From an uncultured Roseibium sp. (lineage in GTDB: Bacteria > Pseudomonadota > Alphaproteobacteria > Rhizobiales > Stappiaceae), in the NCBI RefSeq assembly GCF_947496995.1, contig NZ_CANMFD010000003.1:124001-188000 (forward strand): DNA of 64,000 nt, given 5' to 3'. Shown piece after piece: positions 56,364 to 64,000 of this stretch. Position numbers and translations under genes: made by a program. The notes below the pieces were generated by a model that saw only the letters and a list, made by a program, of their open reading frames with translations, did no database searches and was not told where the DNA came from. Every line of letters begins with the position of its first letter. Position 1 is the first letter of the stretch.

Positions 56364-57377
56364 TTACTTGTCGGCAGCCGGATCGTAGAACAACTCGATC
56401 AGCGTGTCGTAGTTCGCGGTGCCGCCGGGCTGTTCGGCCATGAGTTCCTTCATGCGCTCCCAGGTCTTTTCCCGGGCGGCAAGCAGATAGTTGGCTTTCG
56501 CCTCCCCTTCGAGGCTAACCACCTCCATGCCCTGTTCGGCGAGCTTGGCGAAGTCCTCGTCGCGCTTGGCGCCCAGAGCTTCGACACTGTCCTTCTCGTG
56601 CTGGATCGCAACGTCCTGAAGGATTTTCTTGGCTTCGTCGCTCAGGCTGTTCCACTTCTCGAGATTGACGATCACGCCGAGATCGGTCGAGAAGAAGCAG
56701 GGTTCGATCCGGTAATTCAGGAATTCGTTCCACTTCAGGTCGATCAGGCCGATCTGTGTCCAGCCGGTCGCATCGACAACGCCGCGCTGCAGGCCCGCAT
56801 AGACATCACCAGTCGGAAGGTCGATGACCTGTGCGCCGAGATAGTTTGAAAAGAATGCGTTGTAGACCGAATTGCCGCGAAGCTTTAGGCCTTCCACCTT
56901 CAGGTTGCCGGCGTCATCGAAATCGGGAGCGTCACGCGTCCACAGATTGTAGCAAACGCCGCTGTCGAACCAGCCGAGATATTTCAGTCCCATCTTTTCC
57001 TGGTGGATCTGATCGATCAGCTCGATGCCGCCATTGGCGCGCGTTTCGACTGCCGTGAGATTTGACGCGACCATCGCGTCCTTTTCAGGCAACGAACCTC
57101 CGTAGAAGGACCCCGGCGTATAGACCATGTCCACAACGCCGTCGCGAACCGCGTCGGGTTGCTGGAACATGCCGATTGCTTCAGGGCCGCCGCGCACCTC
57201 GATCTGAACGACGCCCTTGCCGGCCTCGTTGACCTTGTCGACGAAAGACAGGAAGCTTTTCGTATAGATGAGCGTTTCCGGAAACGCGTGAACTGCGGTC
57301 ACGGTTTCTTCGGCATATGCATTCGCCCCGAACAGGGCCGATCCGGCGACAAACACGCCGATCACTTGTTTCTTCAT
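56364..57377 (-). CDS. dctP: TRAP transporter substrate-binding protein DctP
   Basis: A 337-residue periplasmic binding protein from the ATG at 57377 (GTGGAGAG ribosome site; the upstream frame lacks one). A signal peptide (MKKQVIGVFVAGSALFGANAYA cleaved near 22) precedes the DctP fold, with GVVDATGWTQIGLIDLKWNEF near the substrate-facing region. Substrates of this family are mostly carboxylates; which one is unknown. It lies 105 bases downstream of the LeuD-type gene and heads the transport part of the operon. Confidence 0.93.
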   Translation of the reverse strand: MKKQVIGVFVAGSALFGANAYAEETVTAVHAFPETLIYTKSFLSFVDKVNEAGKGVVQIEVRGGPEAIGMFQQPDAVRDGVVDMVYTPGSFYGGSLPEKDAMVASNLTAVETRANGGIELIDQIHQEKMGLKYLGWFDSGVCYNLWTRDAPDFDDAGNLKVEGLKLRGNSVYNAFFSNYLGAQVIDLPTGDVYAGLQRGVVDATGWTQIGLIDLKWNEFLNYRIEPCFFSTDLGVIVNLEKWNSLSDEAKKILQDVAIQHEKDSVEALGAKRDEDFAKLAEQGMEVVSLEGEAKANYLLAAREKTWERMKELMAEQPGGTANYDTLIELFYDPAADK

Positions 57378-57482
57378 CGGTCTCTCCACTTTTCCCCGGG
57401 GCTGGAAGGCCAACCCCACTTTTTGCGGAACGGGTTAGATCCCGTTCCCTCTTGCATTCGCGCGTTGTGTGTTCGCGAAATT

Positions 57483-58091
57483 CTATATGTCGGCGGGCCG
57501 AACCCATGGCGCGCGCTGAAAGTGACTGCTCCGGAAGGAGGCTATTACCTGCGCATGCGACCGGGTCAGGTCGATGTCGTCCCAGCCATTGATCAGCTTG
57601 GCGCCCTTTTCTTCTTCAAGCTCCAGTGCGATTTCCCGGCCGGCAATGCGGATGGTCCCGGCCACCAGATCCACGCTCGCCTTCACGGCTTCGACGCCGA
57701 GCGCGGCGAACAGTTCCTCGACCACCTCGGTATCCACACGGGCGGGCAGCAAACCGTTGTTGATGGCATTGGCGGCAAATATGTCTCCGAAGCTCGGCGC
57801 GATAACGGTCCGGATGCCGTGATCGACCAGCGCATAGACCGCAGCCTCCCGGGAGGACCCACAGCCGAAGTTGCGCCCGGCGACAAGCACGCTTGCCCGT
57901 GGGTGACTGTTGAGCGGAAACTCCGCGATCGGCGTGCCGTCACTCCGATGCCGGAGATCGTGGAGCAGATAGGAGCCATAGCCCTGGCTTCGCGGAGCGG
58001 ACATGAAACGCGCGGGGATCAGCTGATCTGTGTCGACGTTTTCCAACGGCAACGCGACCGCGACGCCCTCGTGACGGGTCCATCCGCTCAT
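57483..58091 (-). CDS. 3-isopropylmalate dehydratase small subunit (LeuD) family, catabolic-type
   Basis: A 202-residue aconitase swivel-domain protein. The substrate-contact segment reads GRNFGCGSSREAAVYALVDHG, where genuine LeuD has CGSSREHAPWAL; FGDIFAANAINNGLLP follows as in the family. The ATG at 58091 overlaps the large-subunit stop (ATGA); the longer open frame runs through the large-subunit gene and is rejected. With the large subunit it should form a 4Fe-4S hydro-lyase on a hydroxy-dicarboxylate. The divergent loop and TRAP/Hyu context argue against leucine synthesis. Confidence 0.88.
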   Translation of the reverse strand: MSGWTRHEGVAVALPLENVDTDQLIPARFMSAPRSQGYGSYLLHDLRHRSDGTPIAEFPLNSHPRASVLVAGRNFGCGSSREAAVYALVDHGIRTVIAPSFGDIFAANAINNGLLPARVDTEVVEELFAALGVEAVKASVDLVAGTIRIAGREIALELEEEKGAKLINGWDDIDLTRSHAQVIASFRSSHFQRAPWVRPADI

Positions 58092-59491
58092 GACCGGCCC
58101 TCCAGCAAGGGGCGCACGTCCGTGATTTCGCCGGTTACGGCAGCTGCCGCGACCATGCCGGGCGACATCAGATGCGTACGAGCGCCGCGCCCCTGCCGTC
58201 CCTTGAAATTCCGGTTTGTCGTCGATGCGCAGCGCTGGCCCGCAGCGACCGTATCTCCGTTCATACCGACGCACATGGAGCACCCCGAAGAGACCCACTC
58301 TAGGCCAGCCGCCATGAAGATGCGGTCGAGGCCCTCCTGCTCGGCCTGCAGTTTCACGCTTTGCGATCCCGGCGAGACAATCCCCGGCACCTTTGCCCTG
58401 CGGCCGCTGAGCACGGCCGCAGCGGAACGCAGATCCTCGATCCGGCCATTGGTGCACGATCCGATAAACACCTGATCCACCGGCGTGCCCGAAATCGGCC
58501 GGCCGGGCACCAGGCCCATGTAGTCGAGTGCCTCACGCGCCCGGAATCTCTTGTGTTCCGGCAGACGCTCTGGGTCGGGTACCGAAGCGGTCACCGGCAG
58601 GGCCTCTTCGGGGCTTGTCCCCCAGGTCACGATCGGCGCGATTTCAGCGCCATCGAGCGCCACTTCCCTGTCGAAAACGGCGTCAGCGTCGCTTGCGAGC
58701 CGCGACCAGTCTTCAATTGCGCGCGACAGGGCCTCGCCCTTCGGCGCGCGCGACCGGCCACGCAGATATGCGAAGGTCGTCTCGTCAGGCGCCACCATTC
58801 CGCACCGCGCTCCGCCTTCTATCGACAGGTTGCAGAGCGTCATGCGCCCTTCCATTGTCAGATCACGCACGGCGGACCCGGCATATTCCACCGCGTGGCC
58901 CTGGGCTGCATCTGCGCCCAGTTTGGCAATCCAGCTGAGCGCCATGTCCTTCGCGCCGACACCGGGCCCGAGCTTGCCGTCGATCGTGATCCGCATGCAT
59001 TTCGGCTTTGACTGCCAGATGGTCTGCGTCGCCAGAACATGCGCCACCTCGGTCGCGCCGATGCCGAACGCAATCGCCCCGAAGGCGCCATGAGTGGAGG
59101 TATGGCTATCGCCGCAATTGATGGTCAGTCCGGGCAGCGTCAGCCCCTGTTCCGGCCCGATCACATGAACGATCCCCTGACGCGGATCATCGAGATCGAA
59201 ACACTCGATACCATGCGCCCTGGTATTTTCTTCCACGGTCCGCACCATGCGCTGGATATCCGCGGAAGCCGCCGAAAGCGGTCCCTGTGTCGGCGCATAG
59301 TGGTCCACAACACCGAAGGTCAGGTCCGGCTCGGCCACCTTGAGCCCGCGCGAGGCCAATTTCGCAAAAGCGTGATGCGAGCCTTCATGAACGAAATGCC
59401 GGTCCACCCAAAGCAAAGCCCAGCCGTTCGCGCCCGCCACGACGACATGACGGTCCCAGACCTTGTCGAACAGGGTGGCTTGAACCGACAT
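58088..59491 (-). CDS. 3-isopropylmalate dehydratase large subunit (LeuC) family, catabolic-type
   Basis: A 467-residue aconitase-family large subunit. The three cluster cysteines are in FIGSCTNGRIEDLR and SGCSMCVGMN; NCGDSHTSTHGAFGAIAFGIG is also typical. The N-terminus diverges from standard LeuC (HVVVAGANGWALLWVDRHFVHEG). Start at the ATG at 59491 follows AGGAAGGGG; the adjacent GTG at 59494 is less likely. The gntR stop overlaps the start (TGATG). A hydro-lyase reaction on an unknown C5-C7 hydroxy-acid is likely. Confidence 0.88.
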   Translation of the reverse strand: MSVQATLFDKVWDRHVVVAGANGWALLWVDRHFVHEGSHHAFAKLASRGLKVAEPDLTFGVVDHYAPTQGPLSAASADIQRMVRTVEENTRAHGIECFDLDDPRQGIVHVIGPEQGLTLPGLTINCGDSHTSTHGAFGAIAFGIGATEVAHVLATQTIWQSKPKCMRITIDGKLGPGVGAKDMALSWIAKLGADAAQGHAVEYAGSAVRDLTMEGRMTLCNLSIEGGARCGMVAPDETTFAYLRGRSRAPKGEALSRAIEDWSRLASDADAVFDREVALDGAEIAPIVTWGTSPEEALPVTASVPDPERLPEHKRFRAREALDYMGLVPGRPISGTPVDQVFIGSCTNGRIEDLRSAAAVLSGRRAKVPGIVSPGSQSVKLQAEQEGLDRIFMAAGLEWVSSGCSMCVGMNGDTVAAGQRCASTTNRNFKGRQGRGARTHLMSPGMVAAAAVTGEITDVRPLLEGRS

Positions 59492-60294
59492 CACGCCCCT
59501 TCCTGTGCATCCGGTCCGATGACCGGCTCCCAGTGGCGCGCATCTTCCGCGCCTACACGGGTCAGAGACATTTCAAGCCGGAACATGTCCGGCCGGTAAT
59601 AGGCGGACAGATATTCGATCCCGCGTCCGGACGCGTCGCGCACAACCCTTTTCAGGGACAGCAAGGCCGCTCCCACGGACACCCCGAGCGCTTCGGCAAC
59701 CTCGGGAGCCGCCAGTGTGGCAGAAACGCTCTGATGGGCATTGTCCACCTGCACACCACTTCGCTCCAGCAGTTGAAAGAGCGCCGTGGTCGCCAGATCG
59801 GCCTCGTCATAGTGAGAGGCAATTTCCTCCGGAACATGTGTGGTCAGATGGGAAAACGGCAGACCGTCGACCAGACGCACGCGCGTGGCCGTCTGAACCC
59901 GCGCTCCGGGCGACAGATTGAGGGCGGCAGCAACCGCGGACGGTGCCGGACCATAGCCAAACGACAGGAGCCGTGCCGTGGTATTGCGCCCCATCTCGAC
60001 AAGCTGTGGCATCAGGGACGCGATATCACCGGTGATCGGAGCGGCGGATTGCGACCGTGGACGCACGAACGATCCGGCCCCGACGCGTTTTTCTATGAGG
60101 TCATCGGCGGCCAGAGCATCGAGCGCCCTGCGGACCGTGACCCGCGACACGCCATGGATCTCGGCCAGCTTCTGCTCGGCCGGAATGGGAGCACCCTCGG
60201 CGAGAACGCCGTTCGCCATTTCATCGCGAAGCAACAGGTAAACCCTCCGGGCCTTGCCGCCTTCCGGCAAACATGTCTGTTGTTGCTCGCTCAC
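59491..60294 (-). CDS. GntR-family (HutC/UTRA type) transcriptional regulator (GTG start)
   Basis: A 267-residue regulator begun at the GTG at 60294, which follows AGGAG by 7 bases; the frame runs upstream without a site. An N-terminal winged HTH (IPAEQKLAEIHGVSRVTVRRALDAL) precedes a UTRA effector-binding domain (about 95-255). UTRA regulators typically bind small carboxylates, amino acids or sugars, often pathway intermediates. First gene of the minus arm, so it likely controls its own operon and the divergent tautomerase-hyuBA arm. Confidence 0.92.
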   Translation of the reverse strand: MSEQQQTCLPEGGKARRVYLLLRDEMANGVLAEGAPIPAEQKLAEIHGVSRVTVRRALDALAADDLIEKRVGAGSFVRPRSQSAAPITGDIASLMPQLVEMGRNTTARLLSFGYGPAPSAVAAALNLSPGARVQTATRVRLVDGLPFSHLTTHVPEEIASHYDEADLATTALFQLLERSGVQVDNAHQSVSATLAAPEVAEALGVSVGAALLSLKRVVRDASGRGIEYLSAYYRPDMFRLEMSLTRVGAEDARHWEPVIGPDAQEGA

Positions 60295-60376
60295 GAAAAA
60301 TCTCCTCGTATCAGGGGCTAACGGTAACCGCAGATTATGGAAAAGCAAGAACAAAGACCATTAATCTATCAAAAAT

Positions 60377-60405
60377 TTGTCTTTTTAATATTCAAAATCT
60401 GTATT
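60377..60405 (+). promoter_or_regulatory. Predicted promoter of the tautomerase-hyuBA arm
   Basis: TTGTCT (60377-60382), 17-base spacer, TGTATT (60400-60405): four of six matches in each hexamer inside an AT-rich divergent intergenic region. Confidence 0.45.
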
Positions 60406-60417
60406 ACAAAAAATACA
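60400..60417. promoter_or_regulatory. Candidate GntR operator palindrome
   Basis: Inverted repeat TGTATT-N6-AATACA overlapping the predicted -10 element. Its placement fits repression by the divergent GntR protein; the match to a known GntR/HutC consensus has not been checked. Confidence 0.4.
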
Positions 60418-60435
60418 AATAAACGGGAGACAGCC

Positions 60436-60999
60436 GTGCCGAGCGTTCATGTGCACCTTATGGCGGGATACACACCTGCCGATAAAACCCGCCTGATGAA
60501 AGCCCTGAGTGACGCGGTCCGATTTGTGGTGCCTGCCGCGCCCGAAGCCGTGAGCGTTTTCCTGAACGAGGTCCCCGCCTCCGACTACATGCGCGGCGGC
60601 ACCCACCGCACCCCGGCGCCTGCCCTTCAGGATCCCGCGGCGGTCGTTCTGGAATATTTGAAAGCCATGGAAGCACGCGACCTCGACAAGGCGCAGGCCC
60701 ACCTCGGCGCGGACTTCAGGATGGTCTTTCCCGGCACCGGAAAAATGGCGACAATCGCCGAACTGATCGACTGGGCCAGGCCGCGCTATCGCTTTGTTAC
60801 CAAGACCTACCAGGGCGTCGAGGCTTTTCAGGGGGAAAGCAGCGCAATCGTCTATACGCGCGGTACGCTGTCGGGCGAATGGCCGGACGGCTCACACTTC
60901 TCCGGCATTCGTTTCATTGACCGGTTCGAGGTGACAAACAACAAGATCACGCGCCAGGACGTGTGGAACGACATCGCCGAAATCAAGGGCAAAGCATGA
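60436..60999 (+). CDS. Tautomerase-SnoaL/NTF2 fusion protein (GTG start, Pro second)
   Basis: A 187-residue two-domain protein. The GTG at 60436 follows GGGAG by 7 bases and is followed by CCG, so methionine removal exposes Pro1, the catalytic base of the 4-oxalocrotonate tautomerase family. Residues 2-62 align with that family (PSVHVHLMAGYTPADKTRLM, ALSDAV, AVSVFLNEV, Y-M-GG). Residues 70-185 form a SnoaL-like/NTF2 cup (VVLEYLKAMEARDLDKA, DRFEVTNNKITRQDVW). Fusions of these domains are uncommon. The stop overlaps hyuB (ATGA). A keto-enol or isomerisation step in the pathway is inferred. Confidence 0.85.
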   Translation: MPSVHVHLMAGYTPADKTRLMKALSDAVRFVVPAAPEAVSVFLNEVPASDYMRGGTHRTPAPALQDPAAVVLEYLKAMEARDLDKAQAHLGADFRMVFPGTGKMATIAELIDWARPRYRFVTKTYQGVEAFQGESSAIVYTRGTLSGEWPDGSHFSGIRFIDRFEVTNNKITRQDVWNDIAEIKGKA

Positions 61000-62693
61000 C
61001 AGACCAGGCCATCAACCCGATCACGCTGGCGGTTCTCGCCGGGCGCATGGAGCAGATAACGGACGAAATGGACGCGACCCTGTTTCGCGCCGCCTTCAAT
61101 CCGATCATCGCCGAAGCCCACGATGCGAGCCATGGCCTGTACCACGCCACCACCGGCGACACGCTGGTGCAGGGCAAATCTGGGTTGCCGATCTTTGTCG
61201 GCGTGATGAGTTTCGCGGTCAAGGCAGTCATCGAAAAGGCCGCCGCCGACGGCGATCTTTCCGATGGCGACATCTACATCTTCAACGACGCCCACATGGG
61301 CGGCACCCATTTGAGCGACATGCGTCTCGTGCGCCCGTATTTCCGCGATGGCCGGCTGTTCTGCTATCTCGCCTCCGTCGGACACTGGCATGACGTGGGC
61401 GGGGCCGTTCCGGGCAACTACAATCCGGCAGCGACGGAGGCCTTCCAGGAAGCCTTCATCCTGCCGCCGGTGCGCATCGCCCGCAAAGGGGTCCTGCAGC
61501 AGGACATCATCGACATCCTTATGCGCAACACCCGTCTGCCGCAATCCGCCATGGGCGATCTCAACGGTCAGCTCGGCGCGCTCGATCTGGGGGCACGGCG
61601 CCTTGACGAACTTCTCGACGAATATGGAGCCGACACCGTATCGGCTGCACTCGACGCCCTTGGAGACCGTGCGGAAACCCTGATGCGGTCGGAAGTCGCG
61701 GCCTTGCCGGACGGCCGATGGGAAGCTGAAGACTTCCTCGACAACGACGGCATCACGGACACGCCGCTCCCGATCCGGGTCGCCCTGGAAATCCGGGACG
61801 ACCGATTGACGCTCGACTTTGCAGGCACGGCTCCGGCGACTGCCGGACCGGTCAACATTGCTCTGCCCACCGCTGTCGCCTGTTGTTATGTCGCCATCAA
61901 GCACATCTTTCCGGACCTGCCCGCCAATGCCGGCGTCATGCGCCCGGTGGAGATAAAGGTCCCGGACGAATCCCTCTTGGCAGCCAAGTTCCCCGCACCT
62001 GTCGGGGGCTACACGGAAACAATTCTGCGGATGATCGACGTGATCTTTTCCGCTGCCGCCCAGGCCATTCCCGAACGGGTTGTCGCCAATGCCTACGGCA
62101 CCATCAATGCGCTTTCAATTGCGGGAAAACGGGCCAATGGTCAGCCCTGGGTGATGTTCAGTTTCTATGGCGGCGGCCATGGTGGATCGTCTGAAAGCGA
62201 CGGCCTCAACCATGGCAACGCACCGATCTCGACCGCGACCATCCCGCCACTCGAAATCCTGGAGGCTGCCTATCCGGTCATGTTCCGGCAATGGGCCCTG
62301 CGCCCGGACAGCGCGGGGGCCGGTACGCACAGCGGCGGCCTGGGCGCCACCTACGAAATCGAGCTGCTCGAGGAACAGGCCGAAGCATTCCTTTTCGGTG
62401 AACGCGGACGCTTCCCTCCCAAGGGTGTGGCCGGCGGAGCAAGCGCCGCGACCAATGTGTTCAGTTACGAACAGGAAGATGGCTGGCACCAACCGCCAAT
62501 GGTCTCCAAGATGCGCGGCATCAAGCTGAAGAAGGGCCAGAGGGTGCAGCTGATGACCCCGGGCGGCGGCGGCTACGGACCGCCCGACAAACGCGATCCC
62601 GCAGCCGTCGCCCGCGACGTGGCGCAGGGCTATGTCAGCGTTGAAGCCGCCAACAAGATCTATGGCTCTGCCTGGCAGGAGGCGGAGCGATGA
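60996..62693 (+). CDS. Hydantoinase B/oxoprolinase-family protein (HyuB)
   Basis: A 565-residue HyuB-type subunit begun at the ATG at 60996 (overlapping the tautomerase stop; the upstream in-frame ATG lies inside that gene). Family segments are MEQITDEMDATLFRAAFNPIIAEAHDASHG, YIFNDAHMGGTHLSDMRL, GHWHDVGGAVPGNYNP, and the C-terminal MTPGGGGYGPP. With HyuA, members hydrolyse N-methylhydantoin, oxoproline or lactams using ATP, or carboxylate ketones. Overlaps hyuA by 4 bases. Confidence 0.92.
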   Translation: MTDQAINPITLAVLAGRMEQITDEMDATLFRAAFNPIIAEAHDASHGLYHATTGDTLVQGKSGLPIFVGVMSFAVKAVIEKAAADGDLSDGDIYIFNDAHMGGTHLSDMRLVRPYFRDGRLFCYLASVGHWHDVGGAVPGNYNPAATEAFQEAFILPPVRIARKGVLQQDIIDILMRNTRLPQSAMGDLNGQLGALDLGARRLDELLDEYGADTVSAALDALGDRAETLMRSEVAALPDGRWEAEDFLDNDGITDTPLPIRVALEIRDDRLTLDFAGTAPATAGPVNIALPTAVACCYVAIKHIFPDLPANAGVMRPVEIKVPDESLLAAKFPAPVGGYTETILRMIDVIFSAAAQAIPERVVANAYGTINALSIAGKRANGQPWVMFSFYGGGHGGSSESDGLNHGNAPISTATIPPLEILEAAYPVMFRQWALRPDSAGAGTHSGGLGATYEIELLEEQAEAFLFGERGRFPPKGVAGGASAATNVFSYEQEDGWHQPPMVSKMRGIKLKKGQRVQLMTPGGGGYGPPDKRDPAAVARDVAQGYVSVEAANKIYGSAWQEAER

Positions 62694-64000
62694 GCAAGAT
62701 GATCGGAGTCGATGTCGGCGGCACCTTTACCGACGTTTTCGTGCTGGATGAAAGCACCGGCGCCGCCCAGGTGGCCAAGGTCCCGACCACACGGCCGGAC
62801 CAGTCCGGCGGCTTTCTGGAAGGCATCGGCCGGCAGGTTGCGGATCTGGCAAGTGTCAGCGCGGTGGTTCACGGCACGACGGCCGGAACGAATGCTCTTT
62901 TGGAACGCAAAGGCGCGAAGATCGGCGTAATCACCACCGAAGGCCTCAAAGACGTCCTCGAAATGCGCCGTCGCGACCGCCCGAGAACCTGGGGCCTGCG
63001 CGGCAATTTCGAACCGGTCGTATCCCGGGACCTACGGCTGGAGGTTCCCGAAAGAACCCTCGCTGACGGATCGATCCGCACCCCGGTCGATCTTGAGGCT
63101 GTACGTGCCGCCGCAACAGAGCTTCTGGACAAGGGCTGCGAGGCGGTCGCCGTCCTGTTCGCCAACGCTTACGCGAACCCGGAAAACGAGGCCCTGGCGG
63201 TCGCAGCCGTGCGTGACCTGTGGCCGAACCCGCATGTTTCCTGCTCCTCCGAAATCCTGCCTGAAATCCGCGAATATGAGCGTTTCTCGACGACGGCGCT
63301 GAACGCTTACCTGCAACCGGAAGTGAGCGGCTATCTGGACCGTCTGGACACGGCCCTGCGCAAGGGCGGTTTTGCCGGCGAGTTCATGATCGTCCAGTCC
63401 AACGGCGGGGTGATGGATACGGCCACGGCCTGCCGCCTGCCGGTCCGCACCGCCCTCAGCGGTCCTGCGGCGGGTGTGATCGCAGCCGGATACATCGCCC
63501 AGACGGCAGGCTTTCCGGACGTCATCACCGGCGACATGGGCGGCACCAGCTTCGACGTTTCCCTGATCGCCGGCGGCAACAGCGTCCTCAGCCCGCAGAC
63601 ATCGATCGATTTCGGCATGGTCGTGCGCACTCCCATGATCGAGATCACCACGATTGGTGCGGGCGGTGGCTCCATTGCCTGGGTCGACAAGGGCGGCCTC
63701 CTGAACATCGGACCGGAAAGTGCCGGATCGACACCCGGCCCGGTCGCCTATGGCCAGGGCAACACCCGTCCCACCGTGACCGACGCCAATGTCGTCCTCG
63801 GCCGCATCGATCCGGACCGCCCGATCGGTGGCAAGCTGGACCGGCTCGATGTCGAGGCGGCCGCGAAAGCCATTGATGAACATGTTGGCAAGCCCCTGGG
63901 ACTCGGCTCCCTGGAGGCGGCTGAAGCCATTCTGACGGTCGCCAATTCCCGCATGGCCGGAGCGATCCGGCTGGTCAGCATCGAGCGCGGTTTCGATCCG
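62690..64000 (+). CDS. Hydantoinase A/oxoprolinase-family protein (HyuA), 3' truncated by the window
   Basis: 437 residues are seen of a protein usually near 690. ATG at 62690 overlaps the hyuB stop (ATGA). The actin-like ATP-binding motifs are GVDVGGTFTDVFVLD (N-terminus), HGTTAGTNALLERKG, GDMGGTSFDVSLI and GAGGGSIAWVDKGG. HyuA phosphorylates the amide or ketone substrate and works with HyuB. No stop before the window end, so the frame is open. Substrate unknown. Confidence 0.93.
   Translation, partial: MSKMIGVDVGGTFTDVFVLDESTGAAQVAKVPTTRPDQSGGFLEGIGRQVADLASVSAVVHGTTAGTNALLERKGAKIGVITTEGLKDVLEMRRRDRPRTWGLRGNFEPVVSRDLRLEVPERTLADGSIRTPVDLEAVRAAATELLDKGCEAVAVLFANAYANPENEALAVAAVRDLWPNPHVSCSSEILPEIREYERFSTTALNAYLQPEVSGYLDRLDTALRKGGFAGEFMIVQSNGGVMDTATACRLPVRTALSGPAAGVIAAGYIAQTAGFPDVITGDMGGTSFDVSLIAGGNSVLSPQTSIDFGMVVRTPMIEITTIGAGGGSIAWVDKGGLLNIGPESAGSTPGPVAYGQGNTRPTVTDANVVLGRIDPDRPIGGKLDRLDVEAAAKAIDEHVGKPLGLGSLEAAEAILTVANSRMAGAIRLVSIERGFDP

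Noticed and set aside
57483..59491. Genuine leucine-biosynthetic leuCD
   Set aside because: Divergent substrate loop, GntR/TRAP/Hyu context and no leuA or leuB nearby; family name kept but leucine role not asserted.

Overview
This GC-rich, gene-dense window comes from an alphaproteobacterium, most likely a marine Hyphomicrobiales member of the Stappiaceae type (Roseibium/Labrenzia-like). The evidence is a petABC bc1 operon followed by the mtnP and apt genes, a SciP (DUF1153) gene beside a flagellar operon, an FlbD-type flagellar regulator, and CtrA boxes (TTAA-N7-TTAA) in front of flagellar and cell-cycle genes. The species cannot be read from the sequence, and all names here rest on motif recognition without a database search.

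Layout. 1-5.1 kb: end of an SLC13-type permease, an extended SDR, two tandem MaoC hydratases, an O-methyltransferase, a GNAT acetyltransferase and bluB. 5.1-10.1 kb (minus): apt, mtnP, a heme-binding GlcG-like protein and petCBA. 10.4-20.4 kb: two paralogous ABC exporters, a PAS-GGDEF-EAL protein whose EAL domain is degenerate, a DUF2177 protein, trmL, hemF and an HD-GYP protein behind a perfect CtrA box. 20.5-23.3 kb (minus): CCA-adding enzyme family protein, DUF6111, CoA pyrophosphatase and DUF1285. 23.6-30.5 kb (plus): a MoxR-DUF58-DUF4159-VWA-like membrane operon. 30.5-37.1 kb: housekeeping enzymes (two GNATs, glutathionyl-hydroquinone reductase, NUDIX, metallophosphoesterase, mtnA) plus two very small genes with good ribosome sites and a strong terminator.

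37.2-48.9 kb (almost all minus) is motility: a small CtrA-box protein, flhA, flbD, fliN, fliH, fliG, fliF, sciP, flgD and fliK. Perfect CtrA boxes precede the fliF operon and the small protein, and a one-mismatch box precedes sciP, which suggests a CtrA-SciP loop controlling the block. 49-50.6 kb: mnmA and a tRNA with anticodon CAT, each with a recognisable sigma-70 promoter.

50.6-54.2 kb is a likely acquired islet: very AT-rich DNA next to the tRNA, a secreted 920-residue protein with a duplicated W-rich domain and a GH64-like C-terminal part, and an IS3-type transposase relic. 54.4-64 kb is a divergent catabolic locus. One arm is a GntR regulator, a LeuC/LeuD-family hydro-lyase and a DctPQM TRAP transporter. 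The other arm is a tautomerase-SnoaL fusion, HyuB and HyuA (cut by the window end). A palindrome overlaps the predicted promoter between the arms. This combination is the best candidate here for an undescribed pathway: uptake of a small carboxylate, ATP-dependent amide/lactam opening or carboxylation, tautomerisation and hydration-dehydration.
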